A DNA stretch of 64,000 bases, taken from the NCBI GenBank assembly GCA_035575715.1, contig DATLXN010000022.1, positions 62,001 through 126,000 on the forward strand, given 5' to 3'. Positions 49,867 to 57,907 of the stretch are shown one piece after another (positions within the stretch are counted from its first letter, which is position 1; the number at the start of each line of letters is the position of its first letter). Under the pieces are notes generated by a model. The model was not told the DNA's origin, searched no databases, and saw only the letters and a program-made list of their open reading frames with translations. Source of the DNA: JACCSI01 sp035575715. GTDB lineage: Bacteria > Acidobacteriota > Vicinamibacteria > Vicinamibacterales > UBA2999. The position numbers and the translations under genes were made by a program.

Positions 49867-49929
49867 GTGCTAGGTGCTGGGTGCTGGGTGCTGGGTGCAC
49901 TTGGCACTCTGCACTGCGCACTTAGCATT
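49867..49929. repeat. heptamer array, GTGCTGG changing to GCGCACT and TAGCATT
   Basis: Nine units in register: GTGCTAG, GTGCTGG x3, GTGCACT, TGGCACT, CTGCACT, GCGCACT, TAGCATT. It spans exactly from three bases after the cytochrome stop to the base before the stop codon of the convergent M28 gene (TGA on the minus strand at 49930-49932). Confidence 0.92.
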
Positions 49930-51333
49930 TCACTTCGGCAGCCTCTCCTTCGCGTCCGCCACCACATACGTCACCACCGCTAACGCCGCTGCCGCCTTTG
50001 ACACTTCTTCCGGCGCGATCCGGTCGATGGTGTCTGCCGGCGTGTGGTGAATGGTGAAGTAGCGCGTCGAGTCGCCGGAGTAGGCGAGCATCGGGACCTT
50101 CCCCGCTGTAGCGATTGGGCCGATGTCGGCACCGCCGCCGCCCGGACCAATCTCCTGCAATCCAAGCGGGGTTAACAGGCTGCCGACGTCACGCATCATG
50201 CGTTGCGCGGCATCAGACCCGGTGAAACCAAGACGCGCGGGGGCAAAGACGCCAGAGTCCGACTCGATCGCCAGCACGTGCTGCTCGGCCTGTTTGAGAT
50301 AGAGGTCACGATACGCGTTGCCGCCGCGCAAGCCGTTCTCCTCGTTCGTGAACAGCACGACGCGCACGGTGCGGCGCGGCCGAATCCCGAGCTTCTTCAT
50401 CAGCCGGGCCGCCTCCCATGTCACCACACACCCAACGGCATCGTCCGACGCGCCGGTGCCGAGATCCCAGGAATCGAAGTGACCGCCGACGAGCACGACC
50501 TCGTCGGGCAGTTCACTGCCGCGGATCTCACCAACGACGTTGGCCGACTCGACATCCGCTTCAAAGCGCGCTTCCATGCGCAGCCGTGCGCGCACGCGCT
50601 GTCCGCGATCGGCGAGGCGCTGAATGCGTTCAGCATCCTCGGCGGAAATCGCCGCGGTCGGAATGCGGGTAACGCCTTCGGCATAGGTCATCCCACCGGT
50701 GTGGGGAGTCCGTAATCCGGTCGGGCCGATGGCGCGCACCAACGACGCCAGCGCGCCGTGGCGCGCGGCCGCCGTAGCGCCGCCGGTCCGATAGACGTTG
50801 GTCTGACCGTAGTTGGTGTAGACCGCGTTGTAGAGGACGATCTTGCCCTTCACCTCCGCAGCCCGCTGATTCAGTTCGTCGTAATTCTTGACGACGATCA
50901 CCTCTGCCTCGAGGCCGGCCGGCGGAGTCGCGACGCTGCCGCCAAGGCCGAGCATCGGGATCACTTGCCGCGTCGGCTCGGTGATCTCGACGCTCTCGTT
51001 GCCGCGCACCCATCGCGGCACCATGACTTTCTCGGTGTGGACGTTCTCGAGACCGTCCTTGTTCATCGTCTCGACGGCCCACGCGATCGCCCGCGTGAGG
51101 TTGTCTGAACCCGACAGCCGATGCCCGTAGGTGTCGGTGAGTTCGGCAAGCCGGTTCCAGGCAAACTGATCGGCCTGCGCCTCCTTGATCAGGCGTGCGG
51201 CATCCGCACGATGCGCATCGATCCATGCCGGCCCTGGCGGCGGTGACGGTTGCGCGCCGGCGACTGACAAGCCAACCACGGCGACGACGACTACGGTCGC
51301 GAACGCGGAGCCGACGAGGGCGATTCGAGTCAT
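49930..51333 (-). CDS. exported M28-family aminopeptidase/carboxypeptidase Q-like
   Basis: A 467-residue protein with a signal peptide (ends SVAGAQ). A PA domain is inserted at about residues 150-240 (AEVKGKIVLYNAVYTN). The M28 di-zinc site shows GGHFDSWD (His, Asp), GASDDAVGC (Asp), FTNEENG (Glu), ESDSGV (Asp) and HHTPADT (His). The layout matches carboxypeptidase Q/plasma glutamate carboxypeptidase. It probably degrades dipeptides in the periplasm. Translation ends where the heptamer array begins. Confidence 0.92.
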   Translation of the reverse strand: MTRIALVGSAFATVVVVAVVGLSVAGAQPSPPPGPAWIDAHRADAARLIKEAQADQFAWNRLAELTDTYGHRLSGSDNLTRAIAWAVETMNKDGLENVHTEKVMVPRWVRGNESVEITEPTRQVIPMLGLGGSVATPPAGLEAEVIVVKNYDELNQRAAEVKGKIVLYNAVYTNYGQTNVYRTGGATAAARHGALASLVRAIGPTGLRTPHTGGMTYAEGVTRIPTAAISAEDAERIQRLADRGQRVRARLRMEARFEADVESANVVGEIRGSELPDEVVLVGGHFDSWDLGTGASDDAVGCVVTWEAARLMKKLGIRPRRTVRVVLFTNEENGLRGGNAYRDLYLKQAEQHVLAIESDSGVFAPARLGFTGSDAAQRMMRDVGSLLTPLGLQEIGPGGGGADIGPIATAGKVPMLAYSGDSTRYFTIHHTPADTIDRIAPEEVSKAAAALAVVTYVVADAKERLPK

Positions 51334-51360
51334 GGAACGCTGATGATATCCGTAGCCGAA

Positions 51361-53601
51361 CTAAAAGCTGACCGAGTAGACGACCTTGAAATTGCGGCCC
51401 ATCTCCGGTAAGACGTCCTTCAGGTAATTGAGGTGATTGCGATAGACCCTGTCGGTCGCGTTGTCCAATCGCGCGGTAATGGTATTGGTCGCGCGGCCGG
51501 TCGGAAATGAATACGACGCATAGAGCTTGAGCAGCGCGTAGCCGTCGGTGGGCGTTTCTTGGCCGAACACCCGCTTCTGCGCAGCGGTGAAGGTAGCGGT
51601 GCCGCCGACCTGCAGGGCGTTGCGTTGGTAGCGCAGACCGGGGATCACCCGAAACGGCGGAATCCGCGGCAACGGCTCGTTACTCGCGGACAGATTGCCC
51701 CGCACCCAGTCGTAGGTCACTTCCGCGACGAGATTCGCGGTAACGTCGACATCGGCATGAGCTTCGATGCCGAACAATCGGCTGTCAGCGCCGACGAATT
51801 CGACGAATGGAAATTCATCATCGTGACCGTGGCCGCCGCCCGGCTCGTCGACGACGCCAAACCGCCGATCGAATTCTTCTTCGCGCTCCTCGAACTGCAC
51901 TTCGCTGATCGGATTGCGGAAAATAAAGTCGTCGATCTTGTTATGAAAGACGGTCACCTCGCCGCGCACGCGATCGCCGCGTGCACGAACTGATACGTCC
52001 AGGCCGAGCGCGCGTTCAGAGCCGAGCGCCGGATTGCCGATCTCGAATGCAAAATTGCCGGGATGGGCGCCGAAGAAATACAACTCTTCGAGCGCCGGAT
52101 TGCGCGCCGCGCGCGCGAGGTTCACCGCGACCACGAAATTGTCATTGGCCGCTGCCGGGCGGAACAACAAACCGACCGAGCCTGTCAACTCCTGAAAGTC
52201 CCGAGCCGGCAGAACACCCCCGCTCGGATCAAACGACGTATGGTCGAAGCGGCCGCCAAACTGGAAGGTCACGTGCGGCCAGACCAGCTCTTCATAGAGG
52301 AACAGGGCCGCCCCGCGTTGATCAATCGCCGGCGCGAGTGCTTCGGCGCCGACCGCGTTGAATGCCCGATTCGTCAATGACCCGCCGACCGTGCCCGACA
52401 TGCGGCCGAATGTCTTGTGCGATAGCAGCAGCTCGGCATCTTCGGTATCGTTGTCGAAATGCGTGCCGACCTCGTCCCCTTCGAGCTCGTCATGTTCGTA
52501 GCGGCGGACGCCGGCAGTGGCGCGGTAGGAATTCACCAACCCGGTCAGTCCTTCCCCTCCCGCCCGGAAGGTAAAGGCGTGTCGGGTGGGCGTCAGGCTA
52601 ATCAAGCCGTCTTCGACAATCGGCACCCCGTATCGCGACTCGTCGAAGCCGTAGCTCAGACCGGCGTACTTCTTGTCACCGGTCCATGATGCGCCGACGT
52701 TGAAGACACTGCTCCGCGATTGCGAGTTCTCCACCTCGCCTTCGGGCGTCGAGTAATTGCCGTTACGCCGCCCGCCGCCGCCAAGGTGGACAGCAAAGGT
52801 GCCGTTGCCGAAGTGCACGTCGGCGGCGCCGCCGGCTTCGCGCGCATTCGATGCCGTGTCGAAGATGAAGTCACCGGTCGTCTGCTCGATTTTTGTCGTC
52901 GGAATCTGGTCGGTGATGACGTTGACCAGGCCGCCGATCGCGTTGGCCCCGTAGAGCAGCGTCGCGGGGCCGCGGATCACTTCGATGCGCTGCGCGGACG
53001 ACGGGTTGAGCGTGACGCCGTGGTCGCCCGACTGACTGGAGAGATCACCCACCCGTTGGCCGTCCTGGAGCACAGCGACGCGGTCGCCATCGAGTCCGCG
53101 AATCACCGGGCGCGCGGGGCCCGGACCGAGCGACCGCATCGCCACGCCCGGCTCCGATTGCAGGGTCGCGCCGATCGTTGATTCGAGCTGCTTCTGCAGT
53201 TCCTGGCCGGCGAGCACCGACGTCGGCTGATAGGACTCGAACTGCGGTCGCGCATTGGGACTCACGGAAACGACTTCGGCAAAGTGCAGATCGAGGTCGA
53301 CCACCAGATCGAGCGTGGCCCCCTGCGGCGTCACCACGACCTCGGTGCGTCGGGTGCTATAGCCGTCGGCCCGGACCGCCACGTGATAGGTGCCGGGCGG
53401 CACATTGTCCACGCGATACGTGCCGTCGTCAGCCGTCCGCACTTCGCGCTTCAACTCTTCGACGACGAGGGCCGCCCCGCCCATCGGGTCGCCGTTATCG
53501 CGAGTGACCTTGCCGGCGAGGAAAGAAGACTGCGCCGAGAGATTGACGGTGACTAGAAGTGCGAACGCAAGAGCGCACGCCGTGCGTGTGAAACGAACCA
53601 T
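51361..53601 (-). CDS. TonB-dependent receptor, probably for a metal
   Basis: A 746-residue receptor. A signal peptide (ends VNLSAQ) precedes a carboxypeptidase-regulatory-like domain (GTYRVDNVPPGTYHVAVRADG). The plug follows with VIRGLDGDRVAVLQDGQRVGDLSS and the TonB-receptor motif PATLLYGANAIGGLVNVI, then a barrel ending NFKVVYSVSF. A barrel loop carries an acidic/His stretch, GGGHGHDDEFPF, as in zinc or copper receptors such as ZnuD. It is last in a three-gene minus-strand set with a His-rich small protein and a thioredoxin-like protein, which supports metal uptake. ATG 53601 is chosen over 53658. Confidence 0.88.
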   Translation of the reverse strand: MVRFTRTACALAFALLVTVNLSAQSSFLAGKVTRDNGDPMGGAALVVEELKREVRTADDGTYRVDNVPPGTYHVAVRADGYSTRRTEVVVTPQGATLDLVVDLDLHFAEVVSVSPNARPQFESYQPTSVLAGQELQKQLESTIGATLQSEPGVAMRSLGPGPARPVIRGLDGDRVAVLQDGQRVGDLSSQSGDHGVTLNPSSAQRIEVIRGPATLLYGANAIGGLVNVITDQIPTTKIEQTTGDFIFDTASNAREAGGAADVHFGNGTFAVHLGGGGRRNGNYSTPEGEVENSQSRSSVFNVGASWTGDKKYAGLSYGFDESRYGVPIVEDGLISLTPTRHAFTFRAGGEGLTGLVNSYRATAGVRRYEHDELEGDEVGTHFDNDTEDAELLLSHKTFGRMSGTVGGSLTNRAFNAVGAEALAPAIDQRGAALFLYEELVWPHVTFQFGGRFDHTSFDPSGGVLPARDFQELTGSVGLLFRPAAANDNFVVAVNLARAARNPALEELYFFGAHPGNFAFEIGNPALGSERALGLDVSVRARGDRVRGEVTVFHNKIDDFIFRNPISEVQFEEREEEFDRRFGVVDEPGGGHGHDDEFPFVEFVGADSRLFGIEAHADVDVTANLVAEVTYDWVRGNLSASNEPLPRIPPFRVIPGLRYQRNALQVGGTATFTAAQKRVFGQETPTDGYALLKLYASYSFPTGRATNTITARLDNATDRVYRNHLNYLKDVLPEMGRNFKVVYSVSF

Positions 53602-53663
53602 GACTACCCCACTCTGAATGGAACAGGACCGGGCGGGCCTGATAGCTCGCCCACACAACCGCG

Positions 53664-54050
53664 TTAGCTGCGGTCGGTTGGGGGGGCGCGTGCGGGAGTA
53701 GGCGATGCGTCGGGCGACGCGAGGAGTTGCCCGTCGGAATACGACAGCAGGTTACCGGCGACGAAGGTCGTGAGTCCGGTCAGTTCCCACGCCACCGCGC
53801 CGCGGGAGGCGCGGGCGAAATGGCACGCGACGCAGTGTTCGGACTCCTGCGGAGCGCTGTCCTGCGGTGCAGCGGATGCAAAGTAATGCGCGCTTTCGTC
53901 GTGCGCGACAAACGCGTCGTGCGCGTCGGCATCGTGCGAATCGTGGGCACCGTGCAGGACCGGGCCCAGCGTCGACACGGTCATCGCCAGGACGAGCAGC
54001 CACGCACTCGCGCGCAGCGTCGCCGCCGACAATCCCAGCACCTGTGGCAT
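53664..54050 (-). CDS. small His-rich DUF2946-like protein
   Basis: A 128-residue protein: one N-terminal hydrophobic helix (LRASAWLLVLAMTVSTLGPVL), then a His/Asp-rich run (HGAHDSHDADAHDAFVAHDE), then HCVACHFARAS with a CxxCH, a second weakly hydrophobic segment and a Pro-rich tail. The form fits DUF2946-like proteins encoded just upstream of TonB receptors, some of which act as copper-responsive leader genes. The CxxCH could bind metal or haem. It lies between the redoxin gene (10-base gap) and the receptor gene in the same direction. Confidence 0.7.
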   Translation of the reverse strand: MPQVLGLSAATLRASAWLLVLAMTVSTLGPVLHGAHDSHDADAHDAFVAHDESAHYFASAAPQDSAPQESEHCVACHFARASRGAVAWELTGLTTFVAGNLLSYSDGQLLASPDASPTPARAPPTDRS

Positions 54051-54060
54051 CAGGGCAAGA

Positions 54061-55287
54061 CTACCATTTCGTCCGGCCAGGTTGCCGCTCAGCTAGTAGC
54101 CGCTCGACCTGCGTGGTGATCTCCATTTCGGCTTTCCTGTAGAACTCGCCGCTTCCTGGGCTCGGGAATCCGGCATGGACCCCGCGGACCCGCCCATCAC
54201 GCCCGAGCAGGAACGTCGTCGGAAACGCGTTGAGGTTGACCGCTTGCGGCAGCTTCTCTTCTGCCTGATCGGGATTGCCGGGAATCAACACGGTGTGTTC
54301 GAAACCGTAGGTCTGGATGAACGCGCGCAGGCGGGTCGGGTTCTTCAATTGGTCGTCTTCTTCGAATGACAGGGTGACGACCTCGAGACCTTTGGCGCGG
54401 TATTTCTTGTAAAGCGCGGCGAGAAAGGGCGCCTCGTCGTGGCAATTCGGGCACCAGCTGCCACTGACATTGACCAGCAGCACCTTGCCGGCAAAGCGCG
54501 CGTCGGTGTGACTGATCCGGCGACCATCGAGATCAGGAAAGTTGAATCTGAAAGGTTCGCTGCGATCGGCGACGCGGGTATGTTGACCCGGATCCGTGGG
54601 CCGACCGATCGCCTTGGCGCGCGCGCCGTGCTCGCGTGCGGCGAGCAGTGCGGGCTGGCCATTCTGTTTGAGCAGCAGCGTGCCGTCGGGGCCCGGCGTC
54701 ACCTCCAGCAACAACGGCCGGGCGCCGGAGAAGTGACTGAGGATGAAGCGACCGTCGCGATATGCGCCGGTCAGCGTGCCGGTGTCTCCATCGACGCGCA
54801 GGATCGTGGCCGAGACCTCGCCGCCGTTCTGCCGCGCGATGAATCGCCACGCCGCCTCGCCTTTGTTGCTCTTCGCCGTGACGATCCAGGTGCCATCGAT
54901 CAGCGGCGCATTGGGTGAAATGCGCGGCGGCGTCGCGCGTTCGGCGCGAAACGGAAACGGTCCGCGCGCCCGCTGGTATTCGCCGGTCAACTGGCCATCG
55001 CGGACGGCGAACGTGAGCTTCGTCGCATACTGCGCGAAGTCGAATGTCGCCTGGTCCGTGTCGACACGGCTGGTTGTCGACGTGATCCGGCGATCACCGT
55101 TGAAGAACGACGCCCGGAGCCCTCCAGCCACCTCGGTAATCTCGAACACGAACGGCACCTCGACGTTGTTGGCAACGATCGTCCCGTTCCATCGCCCGGC
55201 AAGGGACGACTCAGCGGTCGGCGTGAGACCAATCGCGATGATGGCCGCCAGCATCACTGCGGCGGCGACTGACTTCAAGTTTGTCAT
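54061..55287 (-). CDS. exported thioredoxin-like (TlpA/ResA-type) protein
   Basis: A 408-residue protein. A signal peptide (ends near TAESSLAG) precedes a beta-rich N-terminal half (GRWNGTIVANNVEVPFVFEI, two similar halves to about residue 215). The C-terminal thioredoxin domain of TlpA/ResA type has SGSWCPNCHDEAPF, with active-site CPNC, and the cis-Pro strand AFPTTFLLGRDGRV. Such proteins reduce disulfides, for example of apocytochromes or metal-site proteins. GAAGGAGAG five bases before the ATG at 55287 is a good RBS. It is first in the operon with the DUF2946-like protein and TonB receptor. Confidence 0.87.
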   Translation of the reverse strand: MTNLKSVAAAVMLAAIIAIGLTPTAESSLAGRWNGTIVANNVEVPFVFEITEVAGGLRASFFNGDRRITSTTSRVDTDQATFDFAQYATKLTFAVRDGQLTGEYQRARGPFPFRAERATPPRISPNAPLIDGTWIVTAKSNKGEAAWRFIARQNGGEVSATILRVDGDTGTLTGAYRDGRFILSHFSGARPLLLEVTPGPDGTLLLKQNGQPALLAAREHGARAKAIGRPTDPGQHTRVADRSEPFRFNFPDLDGRRISHTDARFAGKVLLVNVSGSWCPNCHDEAPFLAALYKKYRAKGLEVVTLSFEEDDQLKNPTRLRAFIQTYGFEHTVLIPGNPDQAEEKLPQAVNLNAFPTTFLLGRDGRVRGVHAGFPSPGSGEFYRKAEMEITTQVERLLAERQPGRTKW

Positions 55288-55340
55288 TGCGCTCTCCTTC
55301 TCGAATCACCCGGAACGCTCCGGGGCGCCGACAAAAGGAA

Positions 55341-55372
55341 AAGGCCCGGAAGCGCTATGCCTTCCGGGCCTT
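55341..55372 (-). terminator. perfect 12-base-pair hairpin, attenuator candidate
   Basis: AAGGCCCGGAAG at 55341-55352 pairs perfectly with CTTCCGGGCCTT at 55361-55372 around an eight-base loop. On the minus strand it is followed by TTTTCCTTTTG, so it has the form of an intrinsic terminator for that strand, 54 bases before the thioredoxin-like gene. There is no T run on the plus strand. It may terminate or attenuate the leader transcript described next. Confidence 0.75.
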
Positions 55373-55525
55373 GGTGGTCTTGAACCTGTTCGTGCTGTGG
55401 GTATTACATGAGCACGGTCGAAGACACAACGCGGCCGTCGGAGGCTTGTTCTCCGATGCAACAACACGCGCAGGTCTGGACCGCGAACACGATTCGTGGA
55501 TAGTGGCTTGAACCACCGAGAAAAG
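55373..55525 (-). promoter_or_regulatory. structured leader region upstream of the redoxin-TonB operon
   Basis: CTTGGTGGT at 55371-55379 can pair with ACCACCGAG at 55512-55520 (one G-U type pair), closing a ~130-base domain. Inside it are CGTGCT/AGCACG and TCGGAG/CTCCGA hairpins. GTGG(T)CTTGAACC also occurs near both ends as a direct repeat. On the minus strand this domain abuts the terminator hairpin, sharing its AAGG end, the arrangement expected of a riboswitch or attenuator. No known riboswitch consensus (SAM, cobalamin, others) was recognised. Confidence 0.4.
55404..55490 (-). CDS. possible Cys-rich leader peptide, 28 residues
   Basis: From a GTG at 55490 the minus strand reads MFAVQTCACCCIGEQASDG and then RVVSSTVLM before TAA. 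It has four Cys within five codons (Cys-Ala-Cys-Cys-Cys). A longer version could start at TTG 55529. It lies within the structured leader and ends 32 bases before the terminator hairpin. Leader peptides with Cys runs are known to control downstream genes through translation. There is no strong Shine-Dalgarno, so this is a candidate only. Confidence 0.3.
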   Translation of the reverse strand: MFAVQTCACCCIGEQASDGRVVSSTVLM

Positions 55526-55549
55526 TCAAACTACCTAGATCAATAATCT

Positions 55550-57907
55550 GTGGACTCTGTGGTTACCCAAATCCCCTTCGCGGTTCGCCGCTTAGTCGTC
55601 GAGCGACCTTCGATCACACTCGAAGGATGCGAGCTGCAGGACGTCCTCCTCGGCGGATGGGCCTACGGTCCTGAACTGGGCACCGCCCCGGTGGTGGTCG
55701 TCGTCGGCGGCATCACGGCGTCGCCATTTCCATTCGGCGACGGCACGGCGAATCCCGATGACACCGGTGCGGCCTGGTGGCCGTCGCTGCTCGCCGTCGA
55801 CCTGATCGATACGGCGCAACACACTGTGTTGTGCCCGTGCTGGCCAGGCAATGGATCGACCTGGCGCGGGTTTGACGATGCCGCCGCACTGCCGGCCGTC
55901 TCGGTATCCGGATTGGCCGACTTAGTCGCCTGTTGGCTGGACGGCATCGGCTGCCGGATGCCCATCACCTTCATCGGGGCCAGCCTTGGCGGGATGGTCG
56001 GCGTTGCCTTCGCCGTCCGCCACGCCGAGCGTTGCGCGAAGCTGATCGCCATTTCCGCCGGGCTGCGGCCGGACGGGTGGGGCACTGCGACGCGGCATCT
56101 GCAACGCGAACTGGTGCGCGACGGGTTGCGTAACGGCGACGTAGCGACCGGCATGAGCCGGGCGCGGCAGATCGGGATGCTCACGTATCGCGGCCGCGAT
56201 GAACTCGACGTGCGCTTCGGCAAACTGGCGCCTGGGCTGGAACGGCCGCCGGTCGCCGAGTATCTCGACTATCACGGCCGCCGTTTCGCCGAGCGCTTCC
56301 CGGTCAAAACGTTTCTGTTGCTCAGCGAGGCCATCGATCGGGGATCGATCGCCGAGGACGCGCGCGCCCTGCGCGTCGCCCTCGAACAGGTCACCGCCGA
56401 AACGATTGTCGTCGGCGTGCCCGGGGACATGTTGTTTCCGTGGGCGCTGCAAGTCGAGCTGCACCGCGAGCTGCAGGCGGCAGGGGCGCAGTCGTCGCTG
56501 TGGAAGCTCGATTCGGTTTACGGTCACGACGCTTTTCTGGCAGACCAGGAACGGCTGGCCGAAGTGTTGCGCGGCGCAGGTGCCTTTGGTCGCGAGCTGC
56601 GTGCGCGCGAGCGGCCGCGGTTTGACGGGGTCGGCGTCGAACCGCTGCGCGAACTGCGGATCGGCATGATCGGATGTGGCGTCGTCGGGCGTGGCCTGCT
56701 GGAGATGATCGACCGTCAACGCGGCGCGGTGGCCGATCGCTATGGCGTCAGTTTCCGCGTGTCAAAGATCGCGGTGCGGGATTTGACCAAGGACCGCGGC
56801 GCGCGCGCGATGGGCATTCCATTGACCGCCCATCCGCTCGAGTTGATCAGCGATCCGGAGGTGGACGTTGTCGTCGAGGTCGCCGGCGGCACCGCGATGG
56901 AACCGTACCTGACCGCCGCTTTGGCTGCTGGCAAACCTGTGGTGACGGCGAACAAGGCGCTGCTGGCGTCGAAGCTGGCCGACCTCGGCGTATTGGCGCA
57001 GCGGACCGAAACGCCGCTCTACTGCGAAGCGGCGGCGGCCGCAGCGTTGCCGATTATTCGCCATCTCAGTCACCGCGCGGATGAGATCGACAGCCTCGCC
57101 GGGATCATCAACGGGACCTGCAATTTCATCCTCACCCGGCTCGAACAGGCCGAGATGTCGCTCGACGACGCGATCAAAGAAGCGCAGGCATTGGGCTTTG
57201 CCGAAGCCGATCCGTCGGCCGACCTCGACGGCCTCGATGCCGCAGCCAAGTTGTCGATCCTGGCGTATCGCGCATTCGGTGCATGGGTGCGCCCTGACGG
57301 GTTCCTGGTGCGCGGCATCCGCGAACTGGATCCCGTGGACTGCGATCTGGCCGAGTCGATGAACTATCGCATCCGGCTGATCGCCCGCGCCGCCCGCATC
57401 AACGGGGCGCTGGACATGGCCGTCGAGCCCTTACTGCTGCCGACGTGGCACTTGCTTGCGTCAGTCGAAGAGGAATACAACGCCGTCTATCTCCGTTGCG
57501 CTTCGTCTGGCGACCTGAGTCTGTTCGGCAAAGGTGCGGGCGCATTGCCGACGGCAACGGCGGTGCTCGGCGATCTGATCGACCTTGCTCAGGACAACTC
57601 GGTGCGCTGGCCCGTGCCCCAGGCCTTGCCGCTGGCTCGCGACGGCGGTCAGATCGCGCCACTGCCGCGACGGCATTACCTGCGCGCAACCGGCGAGCGC
57701 CACCCGGGACTGGACCGACGGATCGAAAGTCTGGTCCGGCGGGTCGGCCTCACGGTCCAGAATCGCGCATCGCGAGCGGACGATGAACGGATCCATCTCG
57801 GATTCATGGTGTCACCGAGCGGCGATGCGCCGATCAGTGAAGTGCGCGCCGGCATTGCCGCGCTCGCGCGCGTCCAGCAGTGCCTGTGTCTCGGAGTGCT
57901 CGAGTGA
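55550..57907 (+). CDS. MetX-like homoserine acyltransferase fused to homoserine dehydrogenase
   Basis: A 785-residue fusion. Residues 1-350 are an alpha/beta hydrolase of the MetX type: nucleophile Ser145 in GASLGGM, Asp near PGDMLFPWAL, His in SVYGHDAF. Residues about 367-785 are homoserine dehydrogenase: NAD(P)-binding GMIGCGVVGRG, VTANKALLA, GIINGTCNFILT and EADPSADLDGLDAAAKL. The enzyme would make homoserine and then its O-acyl ester, channelling into methionine synthesis. No aspartokinase or ACT domain is seen. It starts with GTG at 55550 and lacks a clear RBS. Its stop overlaps the start of the PLP enzyme gene. Confidence 0.9.
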   Translation: MDSVVTQIPFAVRRLVVERPSITLEGCELQDVLLGGWAYGPELGTAPVVVVVGGITASPFPFGDGTANPDDTGAAWWPSLLAVDLIDTAQHTVLCPCWPGNGSTWRGFDDAAALPAVSVSGLADLVACWLDGIGCRMPITFIGASLGGMVGVAFAVRHAERCAKLIAISAGLRPDGWGTATRHLQRELVRDGLRNGDVATGMSRARQIGMLTYRGRDELDVRFGKLAPGLERPPVAEYLDYHGRRFAERFPVKTFLLLSEAIDRGSIAEDARALRVALEQVTAETIVVGVPGDMLFPWALQVELHRELQAAGAQSSLWKLDSVYGHDAFLADQERLAEVLRGAGAFGRELRARERPRFDGVGVEPLRELRIGMIGCGVVGRGLLEMIDRQRGAVADRYGVSFRVSKIAVRDLTKDRGARAMGIPLTAHPLELISDPEVDVVVEVAGGTAMEPYLTAALAAGKPVVTANKALLASKLADLGVLAQRTETPLYCEAAAAAALPIIRHLSHRADEIDSLAGIINGTCNFILTRLEQAEMSLDDAIKEAQALGFAEADPSADLDGLDAAAKLSILAYRAFGAWVRPDGFLVRGIRELDPVDCDLAESMNYRIRLIARAARINGALDMAVEPLLLPTWHLLASVEEEYNAVYLRCASSGDLSLFGKGAGALPTATAVLGDLIDLAQDNSVRWPVPQALPLARDGGQIAPLPRRHYLRATGERHPGLDRRIESLVRRVGLTVQNRASRADDERIHLGFMVSPSGDAPISEVRAGIAALARVQQCLCLGVLE

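Noticed and set aside
55373..55550. SAM or cobalamin riboswitch for the methionine genes on the plus strand
   Set aside because: No core consensus of SAM-I, SAM-II, SAH or cobalamin elements was found, and the terminator-like T run is on the opposite strand.
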